This document shows, piece by piece, positions 1 to 9,405 of a DNA stretch of 56,669 nt. Under the pieces are notes generated by a model. The model had not been told where the DNA came from. It made no database searches and saw only the letters and a program-made list of their open reading frames with translations. A program made the translations under genes and the position numbers. This stretch comes from Bacteroidaceae bacterium (GTDB lineage Bacteria; Bacteroidota; Bacteroidia; Bacteroidales; Bacteroidaceae), in assembly GCA_017522915.1 (NCBI GenBank), contig JAFWXX010000008.1, forward strand, positions 1 to 56,669, in the 5' to 3' direction. Position 1 is the first letter of the stretch. The number at the start of each line of letters is the position of its first letter.

Positions 1-1
1 A

Positions 2-1018
2 TCATCAAATGCACAGAATGTAGATTTGTCTTCAGTTGATGAATTTCTTAATATAACTGCTCTTCTCAAAAATGGAGAGGAAGTCAATATGGAACAATGG
101 AATCAGCTTGATAGCTCTGCAGCATATTCTCTATTTTCAAAATCCAAAGACAATACTATTCCCAATATAGTGAAGGCTGTTATGCTGGATATTTTTGGAT
201 GTTCTGACAGCAAGGGACAAACCCAAAATGGCAGCTTGCTTGAGACATCCGTTAGAGAAAACTATGAAGACATCAAGAAAAATTACTCCGAAATAAGGAA
301 ATTTCGTGATAATTATGATTTCGAATACTTGATTTCAAATGCAAAATTCAGATTACAAACTTTTTTAGGATGTGACCAGTTGGATGCATCTGTAAAATGG
401 AGACCTGTGTATTTTTTCTTCTTAAGCCAAGACGGGAAAGAATTGGATAATGCTATCGTCATTGATTTAAATTTGATTTATAAAATGACTGAAGAGGAAA
501 GAATCAATTTTCTTGCTCATGAGTTCTTCCATGTATACAGGGCACATTTTGAGCATCACGAATTCAATTATGCAAATGACATCAACTTTGCGATTGATAT
601 GATAGCGAATGAGGGGATAGCTGACCAAATCGACAAATATATGGGCTATGACCAATATTTTTCGAATTTTGGTAAATCTAAAGAACTTGCCAGCGAATTC
701 AAGCAGTTATACAATAACGCTCCAAAAGATATTGAATATTTACAGACAACGATCGCTCAATATGCAGCAAATCAGATAGACAAGGATACATGCATTGACA
801 GACTCATTGGCATTTACAAATACAACGGTCATGCCCTTGGCTTTTATATCTCCAATCAAATCATCAAAGCCGGATTAAGGGATGAAATGATAAAAGAATT
901 TCATAATCCCTATGAATTCTTCAGATTATATAGCTTGACTCTACCTAAGGATGAAAAGGCTTCATTAAACGATGATTTTCTCCTTTTCTTAAAAGCAGAA
1001 ACCGAGCAATATTATTAA
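2..1018 (+). CDS. Secreted zinc-peptidase-like protein, 5' end outside the window
   Basis: The frame is open to the left edge of the window, so the true start and any signal peptide lie upstream. A TTG at 26 is the only start-like codon near the edge and is probably not the start. An HEFFH zinc-binding motif is encoded at 518-532, followed about 30 residues later by NEGIAD, which fits a third glutamate ligand as in gluzincin-type metallopeptidases. The overall look resembles the DUF5700 family of putative zinc-dependent peptidases of Bacteroidetes; that family assignment is from memory. Substrate is unknown. The gene stands alone before a convergent minus-strand gene. The peptidase-like fold is fairly sure, the family less so. 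Confidence 0.7.
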   Translation, partial: SSNAQNVDLSSVDEFLNITALLKNGEEVNMEQWNQLDSSAAYSLFSKSKDNTIPNIVKAVMLDIFGCSDSKGQTQNGSLLETSVRENYEDIKKNYSEIRKFRDNYDFEYLISNAKFRLQTFLGCDQLDASVKWRPVYFFFLSQDGKELDNAIVIDLNLIYKMTEEERINFLAHEFFHVYRAHFEHHEFNYANDINFAIDMIANEGIADQIDKYMGYDQYFSNFGKSKELASEFKQLYNNAPKDIEYLQTTIAQYAANQIDKDTCIDRLIGIYKYNGHALGFYISNQIIKAGLRDEMIKEFHNPYEFFRLYSLTLPKDEKASLNDDFLLFLKAETEQYY

Positions 1019-1180
1019 TTGCAAAATTCAGCAAGATATGTTCACTAACTTTTGCATAGTCATACATATAATCGGCAATCTGCCATCGATGATTATTTAA
1101 AAGATTCTTTGAACACGATTCAATGATATACAATCAATAGCGACCGCTTATTATGAGTGGTCGCCATTACTATTGGACTA

Positions 1181-1819
1181 CTATTTCACTTTCGTTTGCT
1201 CTTGCTTATCCTTAATGGACTTGGCTTTGCTCTCCTGTTCCTTTGCTGCTTGCTCTTTGAGCCTTACTTGCTCGGCAAGGGCAGCTTGTTTGCGAACAGC
1301 CTCTTCATAGGTCTCCACATCTTCACGCATTTGTTCAATCTTTTGGTTATCTCGGTGGAGTTCAAAGATGTCCTCCAATGCAGCTATCTGCTCAGCCGAA
1401 GCATCGCCCTTCATCTTGATGTAGCGGTATTTGAGGTCGTTGTCGATGCGGTCTTGGTTAGGCTTCTCAGATATAATTATCCAAGTAAATAATCCCAGAA
1501 TCAAAGCCCTCTCTATCACAATAGTCCAAAAGACAAATGGTGTTTTAAAGCCTATTCTATGATGCTTGAAATTGTGAACACCTTCCTCAATTGTTTCTTT
1601 GAGTCTTTGAACCAATGTCTTGGTTTCTTCAACTGATTCTTGGATTTTTCCAGTTGATTGAGAATTACCGATAACAGCTCTTACATCTTTTACTCTACGA
1701 TGTATCATTTCTACATCACCGGACATAATGGCGACAACCTTTTGTAAGTCGTTTTCTGCCTGTTCTCGATGTCTGTTACTACTCTCGATTAACTCTTTAA
1801 TGGACGCTAAAAATTGCAA
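1181..1819 (-). CDS. Coiled-coil protein with one membrane segment, unknown function
   Basis: I do not recognise this 212-residue protein. Residues 1-75 are predicted helical and charged. One hydrophobic segment follows at about 95-117 (FWTIVIERALILGLFTWIII), and then a second charged helical region rich in Lys, Glu, Gln and Ala up to the C-terminus, typical of a long coiled coil. The longest frame begins at a TTG; the first ATG in frame gives residue 32. It runs opposite to its neighbours, which suggests a stand-alone accessory gene. Similar short coiled-coil membrane proteins occur in Bacteroides conjugative elements, but nothing mobile is visible here, so that is only a possibility. Confidence 0.6.
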   Translation of the reverse strand: MQFLASIKELIESSNRHREQAENDLQKVVAIMSGDVEMIHRRVKDVRAVIGNSQSTGKIQESVEETKTLVQRLKETIEEGVHNFKHHRIGFKTPFVFWTIVIERALILGLFTWIIISEKPNQDRIDNDLKYRYIKMKGDASAEQIAALEDIFELHRDNQKIEQMREDVETYEEAVRKQAALAEQVRLKEQAAKEQESKAKSIKDKQEQTKVK

Positions 1820-1855
1820 TTTCTGCGATTTTTTAGCTAAAAAAAATGTCTTAAT

Positions 1856-1887
1856 CTTGAAGTTTTAGCATATTATTAGTAAATTTG
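1856..1887 (+). promoter_or_regulatory. Bacteroidetes-type promoter of the SPOR lipoprotein gene
   Basis: CTTG (1856-1859), a 20-bp spacer and TAAATTTG (1880-1887) match the Bacteroides -33/-7 pattern. The -7 box lies 37 bp ahead of the start codon at 1925. Confidence 0.6.
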
Positions 1888-1924
1888 CGAATCGTTTGAA
1901 ACTATCTAAAATTTAAAAGGAATT

Positions 1925-2425
1925 ATGAGAAAATTTTTCGTTTTTGCAATAGCGTTGTGTTCTTTGGTTGCATTCAATTCATGTAAGACAACAAAGGAGA
2001 GTGCTTATAAGACTGCGTACGACCAGGCACGTCAGGCTGAACTGGCCGAGGGTCAGGGCCAGCAGAGCCAGTCGGTTGAAATCGCTCCGGTTGTTTCTTC
2101 TACAAAGAAGGAGAATGTGGTCGTTGACGATTCATACCGTACAGAGAAAGTAGTTCTTTCTACTGGTGCTGAAGGCTCCTTGAAGGCATTCAGTGTCGTA
2201 TGCGGCAGCTTCTCTTCAAAGAGCAATGCCGACAATTTGCGTTCTTCACTTGTTGAAGAAGGCTACAATGCTATTGTGGTTCAGAATCCCGATACCGGCA
2301 TGTACCGTGTGATCTGCTCTTCTTTCGATACAAAGGAGGCTGCGGCTGAGGCACGTGCTCAGTTCAAGGCCGACCATCCTCAGAACAGCGACTTCCAGAA
2401 GGCATGGTTGCTATATAACAAGTAA
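1925..2425 (+). CDS. SPOR-domain lipoprotein
   Basis: This 166-residue protein begins with a lipoprotein signal peptide ending in a FNSC lipobox (Cys at about 20), so it should be anchored in the periplasm-facing or outer membrane. A low-complexity Gln/Ala/Ser linker follows. The C-terminal half, about 88-164, is a SPOR domain (SVVCGSFSSKSNADNLRSSL and a second half-repeat MYRVICSSFDTKEAA). SPOR domains bind glycan strands of peptidoglycan that lack stem peptides, often at the division site. It has its own promoter and is followed by a strong terminator, so it is probably monocistronic. The domain call is firm; the cellular role is inferred. Confidence 0.85.
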   Translation: MRKFFVFAIALCSLVAFNSCKTTKESAYKTAYDQARQAELAEGQGQQSQSVEIAPVVSSTKKENVVVDDSYRTEKVVLSTGAEGSLKAFSVVCGSFSSKSNADNLRSSLVEEGYNAIVVQNPDTGMYRVICSSFDTKEAAAEARAQFKADHPQNSDFQKAWLLYNK

Positions 2426-2459
2426 ACGGTTCTGATTGATAAAGTTCAGATATTGAGCG

Positions 2460-2491
2460 GCGGCATGTGTTTTGCATGCCGCTGTTTTTTT
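2460..2491 (+). terminator. Rho-independent terminator after the SPOR gene
   Basis: An 8-bp stem GCGGCATG/CATGCCGC with a 7-base loop is followed by a run of T from 2484. Confidence 0.85.
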
Positions 2492-2536
2492 ATATGGGTT
2501 TAAGGTTATAAAATATTAAATAACTTGTAGCGTTAT

Positions 2537-2567
2537 ATTGAATAATGAAAAAAAAACTTTATAATTG
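2537..2567 (+). promoter_or_regulatory. Possible promoter of the fucose operon
   Basis: ATTG (2537-2540), 19 bp and TATAATTG (2560-2567) approximate the Bacteroides -33/-7 pattern, 37 bp before fucI. Both boxes carry one mismatch, as might be expected for a regulated promoter. No operator palindrome stood out. Confidence 0.4.
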
Positions 2568-2604
2568 TAATCCATAACAAAAACAATAACTTAAAACCAT
2601 AATT

Positions 2605-4377
2605 ATGAGCAAATATCCAAGAATAGGTATTCGTCCTACCATTGACGGCCGTCAGGGCGGTGTAAGAGAGAGCCTCGAAGAGAAGACGATGAATCTTGCA
2701 AAAGCAGTAGCGGAACTTATATCTGCAAATGTCCGTTATGCCGACGGCAAGCCGGTAGAGTGTGTAATTGCTGACGGAACTATCGGACGTGTGGCTGAGA
2801 GTGCTGCTTGTGCAGCAAAGTTTGAAAGGGAGAATGTCGGTGCTACAATATCAGTGACATCATGCTGGTGTTATGGTTCAGAAACCATGGATATGCATCC
2901 GCATTGGCCAAAGGCTGTTTGGGGCTTCAACGGTACGGAGCGTCCGGGAGCTGTTTATCTGGCTGCAGTTCTTGCCGGCCATGCGCAGAAGGGATTGCCG
3001 GCATTTGGAATATACGGACATGATGTACAGGACCTTGACGACAATACAATACCGGCTGATGTGGCCGAAAAGATATTGCGTTGGGCGCGTGCTGCGGTGG
3101 CTGTTGCACAGATGCGCGGAGAAAGTTATCTCTCTGTCGGAAGCCAGTGTATGGGCATTGCGGGAAGCATTGTTGACCAGAATTTCTTCCAGGAATATCT
3201 CGGAATGCGAAATGAGAGTGTTGACGAAACGGAGATACTGCGCCGAATGGAAGAGGGTATTTACGATAAGGAGGAGTATGCAAAGGCTATGGCGTGGACC
3301 GAAAAATATTGCAAGACAAAAGAGGGGTGGGACAAGAACCGTCCCGAAAAGCAGAAGGACCGTGCAGGAAAGGATGCTGATTGGGAGTTTGTCGTAAAAA
3401 TGACAATAATCGTTCGCGATCTTATGCTCGGTAATCCGAAATTGCGTGAGATGGGCTTCAAGGAGGAGGCAATCGGCCATAATGCCATTGCTGCCGGTTT
3501 CCAGGGACAGCGTCAATGGACCGACTGGAAACCTAACGGCGATTTTACTGAGGCTTTGCTATGCAGTACCTTTGACTGGAACGGCTTGCGTGAGGCTTAT
3601 GTGCTTGCAACCGAAAATGATGCATGCAATGGTGTTGCCATGCTCTTCGGCAAGTTGCTGACAGGTTGCGGGCAGATGTTCTCCGATGTGCGTACATACT
3701 GGAGCCCGGAGGCTGTGAAGCGTGTTACTGGAAAAGAACTTGAAGGTATTGCTTCCGGCGGTATGATACATCTTATCAATTCCGGTGCTACAACGCTCGA
3801 TGCTACAGGCGCAAGCACTAATGCCAATGGTGAGCCATGCATGAAGCCATGTTGGGAAATGACAGAGAAGGATGCAGAGGCTTGTCTTGCGGATACAAAC
3901 TGGATGCCTGCCGACCGTGACTACTTCCGTGGCGGAGGCTTCTCTTCTAACTTCCTTTCAAAGGGTGGAATGCCTGTTACTATGAGCCGTCTTAATCTTG
4001 TAAAGGGGCTTGGCCCTGTCCTTCAGATAGCCGAGGGCTGGACTGCTGACGTCGCTCCCGAAATCCACGAGGTTCTCAATATGCGTACCGACCCGACGTG
4101 GCCTACAACATGGTTCGTTCCGCGTCTTTGCGACAAGGCTCCGTTCAAGGATGTATATTCTGTAATGAACAACTGGGGTGCAAATCACGGTGCGATAAGC
4201 TATGGCCATATAGGTGCCGACCTCATAACTCTTGCAGCTATGCTGCGCATTCCTGTTTGTATGCATAACGTCGAAGAGGAAAAGATATTCCGTCCGGCTG
4301 CATGGAATGCTTTCGGAATGGATAAAGAGGGTGCCGATTACCGGGCATGTGCCAATTACGGGCCTGTGTATAAATGA
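2605..4377 (+). CDS. fucI: L-fucose isomerase
   Basis: FucI converts L-fucose to L-fuculose in the cytosol, the first step of fucose catabolism, and needs Mn2+. The 590-residue length nearly equals that of the E. coli enzyme (591). The three known metal/catalytic residues of the E. coli enzyme fall at identical numbers here: Glu337 (in TEND), Asp361 and His528 (in NNWGANHG). The ATG at 2605 gives the family-typical N-terminus [20 protein letters not shown]. It is the first gene of a three-gene operon with a mutarotase 12 bp downstream and FucP. The fuculokinase, fuculose-1-phosphate aldolase and FucR-type regulator usual in Bacteroides fucose loci are absent from the window. Confidence 0.97.
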   Translation: MSKYPRIGIRPTIDGRQGGVRESLEEKTMNLAKAVAELISANVRYADGKPVECVIADGTIGRVAESAACAAKFERENVGATISVTSCWCYGSETMDMHPHWPKAVWGFNGTERPGAVYLAAVLAGHAQKGLPAFGIYGHDVQDLDDNTIPADVAEKILRWARAAVAVAQMRGESYLSVGSQCMGIAGSIVDQNFFQEYLGMRNESVDETEILRRMEEGIYDKEEYAKAMAWTEKYCKTKEGWDKNRPEKQKDRAGKDADWEFVVKMTIIVRDLMLGNPKLREMGFKEEAIGHNAIAAGFQGQRQWTDWKPNGDFTEALLCSTFDWNGLREAYVLATENDACNGVAMLFGKLLTGCGQMFSDVRTYWSPEAVKRVTGKELEGIASGGMIHLINSGATTLDATGASTNANGEPCMKPCWEMTEKDAEACLADTNWMPADRDYFRGGGFSSNFLSKGGMPVTMSRLNLVKGLGPVLQIAEGWTADVAPEIHEVLNMRTDPTWPTTWFVPRLCDKAPFKDVYSVMNNWGANHGAISYGHIGADLITLAAMLRIPVCMHNVEEEKIFRPAAWNAFGMDKEGADYRACANYGPVYK

Positions 4378-4389
4378 TAACCCAAAGAT

Positions 4390-4785
4390 ATGATGCAAAA
4401 CAAGACAGAAGGCTATAGGGTACGTGAATATCATGGCCCTGTAAAAAGATATTGCCAGACACTGGACCTCAAGGACAATCCTGAATTGATTGCGGAGTAC
4501 CGTCGCCGTCATAGCGAGGGCGAGGCTTGGAGCGAGATTCTGTGGGGAATACGGGAAGTGGGAATCCTGGAAATGGAGATTTATATACTCGATACCCGTT
4601 TGTTCATGATAGTAGAGGCTCCAGTTGATTTCGACTGGGATAGCGCGATGGAGCGTCTCTCCACATTGCCCAGGCAACAGGAGTGGGAAGATTATATGTC
4701 GGAATTTCAAAAGGCAGCTCCCGGCAGTTCGTCCAATGAGAAATGGCGTATGATGGAAAGAATGTTTTATCTTTATGACAAATAA
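4390..4785 (+). CDS. L-rhamnose/L-fucose mutarotase family protein (RhaM-like)
   Basis: This 131-residue protein belongs to the RhaM (DUF718) family, dimeric alpha/beta-barrel enzymes that speed up interconversion of sugar anomers. Seen in the sequence are the family core YRRRHSEGEAWSEI, with His41 at the position expected for the catalytic histidine, and the C-terminal WRMMERMFYL motif. RhaM itself is about 104 residues; this protein has a longer N-terminus and a loop before the end. It lies between fucI and fucP, overlapping fucP by 11 bp, so it is very likely the fucose mutarotase of this operon even though the family is named for rhamnose. Substrate is inferred from context. Confidence 0.88.
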   Translation: MMQNKTEGYRVREYHGPVKRYCQTLDLKDNPELIAEYRRRHSEGEAWSEILWGIREVGILEMEIYILDTRLFMIVEAPVDFDWDSAMERLSTLPRQQEWEDYMSEFQKAAPGSSSNEKWRMMERMFYLYDK

Positions 4786-6091
4786 TGGAATGAAAGAGAA
4801 TGATTCAAATAAGCCGAAACTGGTCGAGAAGAAGTATCTTGTCTCGTTTATCTTAATAACATCCTTATTTGCTCTGTGGGGGTTTGCCAATGATATAACG
4901 AACCCTATGGTGGCAGCTTTCCAGACACTTATGGAACTTCCGGCATCGGAAGCTGCCTTAGTGCAGTTCGCCTTCTATGGGGGCTATGCGACAATGGCTG
5001 TCCCGGCGGCTCTGTTCATCCGCCGCTACAGCTATAAGAGCGGAATCCTGTTAGGCTTGGGCTTGTATGCCGTAGGCGCATTCCTGTTTATCCCGGCAGC
5101 ACATTATCAGGCTTTCTCGTTCTTCTGCGTGTCGTTGTACATACTTACATTCGGCCTTGCATTCCTTGAAACGACAGCCAACCCTCTTATACTTTCGCTT
5201 GGTGCAAGAGAAACATCTACCCAACGTCTTAATCTTGCCCAGGCTTTTAATCCGATGGGTTCTTTGTCGGGTATGGCAATAGCGTCGTTTGTTGTGTTGC
5301 CTCAGCTCTGGTCCGACAAGCGTGATGCGGCCGGAGATGTTCTTTTCCACGGTTTGTCAGCTGCAGAAAAGGCGGATATAAGGTTGCACGACCTTGATGT
5401 AATACGTGACCCGTATGTGGCTATTGGAATAGTAGTGCTTGTTGTAATGGCCATAATAGCCTTTACTGCAATTCCCCGTACACAGAATACCGAAAAGCGT
5501 GTGAGCAACAGGCTTACCCTTTTGCGTCTATGGCGTAATTTGCCTTACCGTTATGGAGTGGTGGCGCAGGTGTTCTATGTGGCAGCACAGATAATGGTGT
5601 GGACTTTCATCATACAGTATGCCGATAATCTCGGAATCGACAAGGCTACAGCCCAGGTCTATAATATCTGTGCTATGGTGATGTTCCTCTGCAGCCGATT
5701 CATAGCAACCTTCCTCATGAGGTATGTCAATTCACGTGTTTTGCTCGCTCTGTTCGGAATAGGTGCTGCGCTTGCAACAATCGGCACGATATTCATAGTC
5801 GGTATGGCCGGCCTCTATTGTCTTGTCGCAATCAGTTTCTTCATGTCGCTGATGTTCCCGACAATCTACGGCATTGCCCTTGAGGATGTTGAAGAGGACG
5901 ATACTACACTCGGTGCGGCATTCCTCGTGATGGCTATTGTAGGCGGTGCCTTGATGCCTCCGTTGCAGGGTGCTGTAATTGACCTTGGAACTGTAATGTG
6001 GCTTCCGGCTGTAAACGCTTCGTTCGTATTGCCTTTGATATGTTTCGTAATAGTGTCGGCATACGGCTTCTATTGTGCAAGGAAAAGGTAA
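4775..6091 (+). CDS. fucP: L-fucose:H+ symporter, MFS family
   Basis: FucP brings L-fucose into the cell with a proton. The protein is 438 residues, the same as E. coli FucP, with 12 predicted membrane helices and strong family motifs (LFALWGFAND, LETTANPL, RLNLAQAFNPMGS). The glutamate of LETTANP matches E. coli Glu135, needed for transport. By ungapped alignment the site of E. coli Asp46 is Asn43 here, while an Asp sits three residues earlier at 40. The start chosen overlaps the mutarotase stop by 11 bp; an in-frame ATG at 4790 is an alternative. It ends the operon, before a hairpin. Confidence 0.93.
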   Translation: MTNNGMKENDSNKPKLVEKKYLVSFILITSLFALWGFANDITNPMVAAFQTLMELPASEAALVQFAFYGGYATMAVPAALFIRRYSYKSGILLGLGLYAVGAFLFIPAAHYQAFSFFCVSLYILTFGLAFLETTANPLILSLGARETSTQRLNLAQAFNPMGSLSGMAIASFVVLPQLWSDKRDAAGDVLFHGLSAAEKADIRLHDLDVIRDPYVAIGIVVLVVMAIIAFTAIPRTQNTEKRVSNRLTLLRLWRNLPYRYGVVAQVFYVAAQIMVWTFIIQYADNLGIDKATAQVYNICAMVMFLCSRFIATFLMRYVNSRVLLALFGIGAALATIGTIFIVGMAGLYCLVAISFFMSLMFPTIYGIALEDVEEDDTTLGAAFLVMAIVGGALMPPLQGAVIDLGTVMWLPAVNASFVLPLICFVIVSAYGFYCARKR

Positions 6092-6107
6092 TGCTGAATG
6101 GATGATA

Positions 6108-6145
6108 GAAAACGGGCCTGGCTGATGCTATAGGTCCGTTTTTCT
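6108..6145 (+). terminator. Terminator of the fucose operon
   Basis: Arms AAAACGGGCCT and AGGTCCGTTTT pair with one G-T, with a 12-base loop, and run into TTTCTTTTTG. Confidence 0.65.
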
Positions 6146-6197
6146 TTTTGTTCAGTTTTTTTTAGCTTCTTTGGGGATTCCTTTGGCGTAAAATGAG

Positions 6198-6205
6198 TAT
6201 CTTTG
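6198..6205 (+). promoter_or_regulatory. -7 box of ruvX
   Basis: TATCTTTG matches the Bacteroides -7 consensus exactly. TTTG sequences upstream (6182, 6170) are at non-ideal spacing. The box overlaps a possible TTG start at 6203, which argues that translation begins at the ATG at 6230. Confidence 0.6.
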
Positions 6206-6229
6206 CAGGATAAACAGAGGTACTTGTTA

Positions 6230-6652
6230 ATGGCACGCTTGCTTGCAATAGATTATGGAAAGAAACGTACCGGTCTGGCTGTTACCGATGAACTTCAGAT
6301 AATAGCCAACGGGCTCACGACTGTAGCTACGTCTTCTCTTGTCGATTATATACTCGATTATGTGAAGCGTGAGCAGGTCGAACGCATTATTGTGGGTATG
6401 CCAAAGCAGATGAACAATGAGCCTTCGGAGAATATGTGCCGTATCGTTCCGTTCGTAAACCGTCTTAAAAAACTCCTGCCTGCAATTCCGGTAGAGTACC
6501 ACGACGAGAGATTCACCTCCGTTCTTGCTCATCAGGCCATATTGGCTTCGGGAATAGGCAAGATGGCACGGCGCAACAAGGAACTTGTCGATGCGGTAAG
6601 CGCAACGATTATACTGCAATCCTATATGGAAAGCAGGAGAATGCAAGGATAA
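6230..6652 (+). CDS. ruvX: Holliday junction resolvase-like protein YqgF/RuvX
   Basis: This is a small RNase H-fold protein (140 residues from the ATG at 6230). It shows the first acidic motif LLAIDYGKKRTGLAV, the second strand VERIIVGMP, the conserved YHDERFTS, and a late Asp in KELVDAVSA. YqgF proteins are implicated in 16S rRNA 5' processing and were proposed as resolvases. I chose the ATG over an upstream TTG at 6203 because a -7 box covers that position and because 140 residues is normal for the family. The next gene, def, starts 17 bp downstream, giving a ruvX-def-TPR operon. Confidence 0.92.
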   Translation: MARLLAIDYGKKRTGLAVTDELQIIANGLTTVATSSLVDYILDYVKREQVERIIVGMPKQMNNEPSENMCRIVPFVNRLKKLLPAIPVEYHDERFTSVLAHQAILASGIGKMARRNKELVDAVSATIILQSYMESRRMQG

Positions 6653-6669
6653 AATAAAACCATAAAGCT

Positions 6670-7227
6670 ATGATACTTCCGATTTATCTTTACGGTCAGC
6701 CCGTACTAAGAAAGACTGCAGAGGATATAACACCTGAATATCCCGAACTCAAGACTTTGATTGAAAACATGTTCGATACGATGCATCATGCCGAAGGCAT
6801 CGGTCTTGCGGCTCCTCAAATTGGTCTTGCAATACGTCTTGTGGTGGTTGACCTCGATGTGCTTTCAGAGGATTTCCCCGAATTCAAGGATTTCCGCAAG
6901 GTTTATATCAATGCTCATATAATTGAAACTTCCGACGAAACCGATTCTATGGAAGAGGGTTGCTTGAGTTTGCCTGGAATACACGAGAAAGTTACACGTC
7001 CGTCACGTATTCACGTGAAGTACCTTGATGAGAACTTTGTCGAGCATGACGAGTGGGTTGAGGGATATCTTGCACGTGTTATGCAGCACGAATTCGACCA
7101 TCTCGAAGGAAAGGTCTTTGCCGACCGTCTTTCGATGCTCCGCCGTCAGATGAACAAGGGTAAGCTGCTTAATATGGCAAAGGGCAAGGTGAGTTGTGCC
7201 TATAAGGTCAAGAGGGTGGTGCGATGA
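6670..7227 (+). CDS. def: Peptide deformylase
   Basis: The enzyme removes the N-formyl group from nascent proteins, using a metal ion. All three family motifs are present: GIGLAAPQIG (43-52), EEGCLSLPG with metal-ligand Cys98, and QHEFDH with His140, Glu141 and His144. At 185 residues it is normal in length. Its last codons overlap the next gene by 4 bp (ATGA), so the two are translationally coupled. Confidence 0.97.
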   Translation: MILPIYLYGQPVLRKTAEDITPEYPELKTLIENMFDTMHHAEGIGLAAPQIGLAIRLVVVDLDVLSEDFPEFKDFRKVYINAHIIETSDETDSMEEGCLSLPGIHEKVTRPSRIHVKYLDENFVEHDEWVEGYLARVMQHEFDHLEGKVFADRLSMLRRQMNKGKLLNMAKGKVSCAYKVKRVVR

Positions 7228-9242
7228 ATCTCTGCAGGGCAATAATCTCCTTTTTGCTCACTCTTGCGGCTGTAGTCTGTCAGGCACAGCTGAACACGAC
7301 AAGAGTGATGGAAATAGGGCGCAACGCGCTCTATTTCGAGGATTATGTGCTCTCTATCCAATATTTCAATCAAGTCATTGACGCAAAGCCGTTCCTTCAT
7401 GAACCCTACTTCTTCCGTGGTCTCGCAAAGTATAATCTGGATGACTTTGTAGGTGCAGCTGCTGATATGGATATTGCTATAGCCAAGAATCCTTATGTGT
7501 CGCGCTGTTATCTGCTCCGTGGGCTTTGCCATGCGCAGATGGATAGCCTTGCGTTGGCAGAAAAAGACTTCTGTACTGCTATAAAGTATGACCCTCAGAA
7601 CAGTACCGTATGGCAGAACCGTGCTTTGGTCGCAATGCAGTCGGAGAATTGGGAAAAGGCTTCCGTGATAATCGATTCGCTGCTTCTTTTTGCGCCACGC
7701 AACTCCAATGCATATATGATGAGAAGTCAGGTTTCGCTGAACCTTAAGGATACCGTTCACGCCATGAAGATGTCGGAACTGGCTGTCCGTCACGACAGTA
7801 CTTCGGCCGATGTGTACGATTCGCGTGCCATACTATATTATAGCATGCGCAACTACGAAGCAGCGGAAAAAGACCTCGACAAGGCTATAGACCTTATGCC
7901 GGCCCGTAGCGGAAGCTATATAAACCGCGCTCTTGTGCGTTATCATAGGGATGACCTTCGCGGAGCGATGGAGGATTATGATATGGCAATAAGTGTCGAA
8001 CCGTCAAGTTTCCTTGCTCATTATAACCGCGGTCTTCTGAGAATGAATGTAGGTGACGATAACCGTGCTATCGAAGACTTCGATAAGGTGCTGGATATTG
8101 ACCCGGACAATACAATGGCCCGTTTCAACCGTGCATTGCTTCGTGAAAATGTAGGCGACTACAAAGGTGCGGTTGACGATTATAGCAGGGTGATAGAGGA
8201 TTACCCGAACTTTGAACAGGCATATCATTGCCGTGCTTCGGCACGTCGCAAATATGGTGACAGAAAAGGTGCTGATGCTGACGAACGCTGGCTGATGAAA
8301 CGCCAGATAGATATATACAATAAAGGCGTTGATGCGTTCCGAGAAGAGTACTCAGCCGAGAATGACAAGACCCGTAACCGTTCCGATGAGAACATACGCA
8401 ACTACAACAAGATGGTAGTTGCCGATGATGCGTATTCAAAGAAATATACAACAGAATACAGAGGCAAGGTACAGCACAGGAATGTCTTTGTAGAGATGGA
8501 GCCGATGTTTGTTCTCTCATATTACGAGAATGAGCAGGAGCTTGAAGGACGTTCGCACTATTTCAAGCCTGTAGAGGAACTCAATGCTGCTTTGGGAAGG
8601 TATGGCGGCTTGAATCTGACAAACAATGAGCGTGCTTTGGCCGAACTTGAGATAAAATACCGTTTTGCCGATATTGATGTTCTCTCGAAGCGTATATCGG
8701 AAAATCCTGCGGATGCATCAAATCTTATGTTGCGTGCCATAGACTTTTATCTGGTACAGGACCTGGAGTCTGCAATGGCCGATATTGACAAGGCTGTAGC
8801 TGTCAGTTCCGGTTCGTGGGAGTGTCATTTCGTGCGTGCTTTCGTACGTGCCCGCCAGCTTGAGACTGCCGGTGTGAACGAAGCCAACAATGTTGATGAA
8901 TTTGCTCCTAAAAACTCAGCCGGCTTGCCCGACCTCGATTACCGGCTTGTCAAGAATGACCTTGACAAGGTTATATCTCTTGTGCCGGATTTTTCTTATG
9001 CCTTTTTCAATAGAGGCAATGTCGCCGCGAAACTGAACGATTTCAAGTCGGCGATAGTCGATTATACGCAGGCGATAAATATTGATGACCGCTTTGCTGA
9101 GGCTTATTTCAATCGTGGGCTTGCGCGTCTTTATACGGGAAACAGTGAAGAGGGTATTGCCGATTTGAGCAAGGCCGGTGAGCTGGGGATGTTCCAGGCC
9201 TATAATGTGATAAAGCGTTTCAAGTATTCGGGCAAGAAGTAG
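7224..9242 (+). CDS. Secreted tetratricopeptide-repeat protein
   Basis: This 672-residue protein starts with a signal peptide (MNLCRAIISFLLTLAAVVCQ, then AQLN). Residues about 30-370 hold a continuous array of TPR units with the usual AxxDxxxAIxxxP spacing (for example AIEDFDKVLDIDPDNTMARF). A linker of about 110 residues with charged sequence follows, and a second TPR block covers about 480-665 (SAIVDYTQAINIDDRFAEAY). It is likely a periplasmic scaffold; no partner is evident. It overlaps the def stop codon by 4 bp, and def-TPR coupling looks positional rather than functional. No clear terminator follows, only a T-rich stretch. Confidence 0.9.
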   Translation: MNLCRAIISFLLTLAAVVCQAQLNTTRVMEIGRNALYFEDYVLSIQYFNQVIDAKPFLHEPYFFRGLAKYNLDDFVGAAADMDIAIAKNPYVSRCYLLRGLCHAQMDSLALAEKDFCTAIKYDPQNSTVWQNRALVAMQSENWEKASVIIDSLLLFAPRNSNAYMMRSQVSLNLKDTVHAMKMSELAVRHDSTSADVYDSRAILYYSMRNYEAAEKDLDKAIDLMPARSGSYINRALVRYHRDDLRGAMEDYDMAISVEPSSFLAHYNRGLLRMNVGDDNRAIEDFDKVLDIDPDNTMARFNRALLRENVGDYKGAVDDYSRVIEDYPNFEQAYHCRASARRKYGDRKGADADERWLMKRQIDIYNKGVDAFREEYSAENDKTRNRSDENIRNYNKMVVADDAYSKKYTTEYRGKVQHRNVFVEMEPMFVLSYYENEQELEGRSHYFKPVEELNAALGRYGGLNLTNNERALAELEIKYRFADIDVLSKRISENPADASNLMLRAIDFYLVQDLESAMADIDKAVAVSSGSWECHFVRAFVRARQLETAGVNEANNVDEFAPKNSAGLPDLDYRLVKNDLDKVISLVPDFSYAFFNRGNVAAKLNDFKSAIVDYTQAINIDDRFAEAYFNRGLARLYTGNSEEGIADLSKAGELGMFQAYNVIKRFKYSGKK

Positions 9243-9324
9243 GAGATGTTTCTCTATTCCTCTTCTTGTTTGTTTTTTTAACACACAATATATTTGTGCT
9301 GTTGTTCAAAAAGCATATTTGCAT

Positions 9325-9355
9325 TTTGATACTTCCCCGATTTTCACTATCTTCG
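9325..9355 (+). promoter_or_regulatory. Promoter of thrS
   Basis: TTTG (9325-9328), 19 bp and TATCTTCG (9348-9355), one mismatch to the -7 consensus, lie 50 bp ahead of the start codon. No T-box leader is apparent. Confidence 0.7.
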
Positions 9356-9405
9356 CACGTTAAAAGTGTCAGAAGACAAATAGAGTATAATTAAAATTCA
9401 ACTAT

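Noticed and set aside
9356..9405. Possible T-box or attenuator leader ahead of thrS
   Set aside because: The leader is only about 50 bases and no stem or specifier arrangement is seen.
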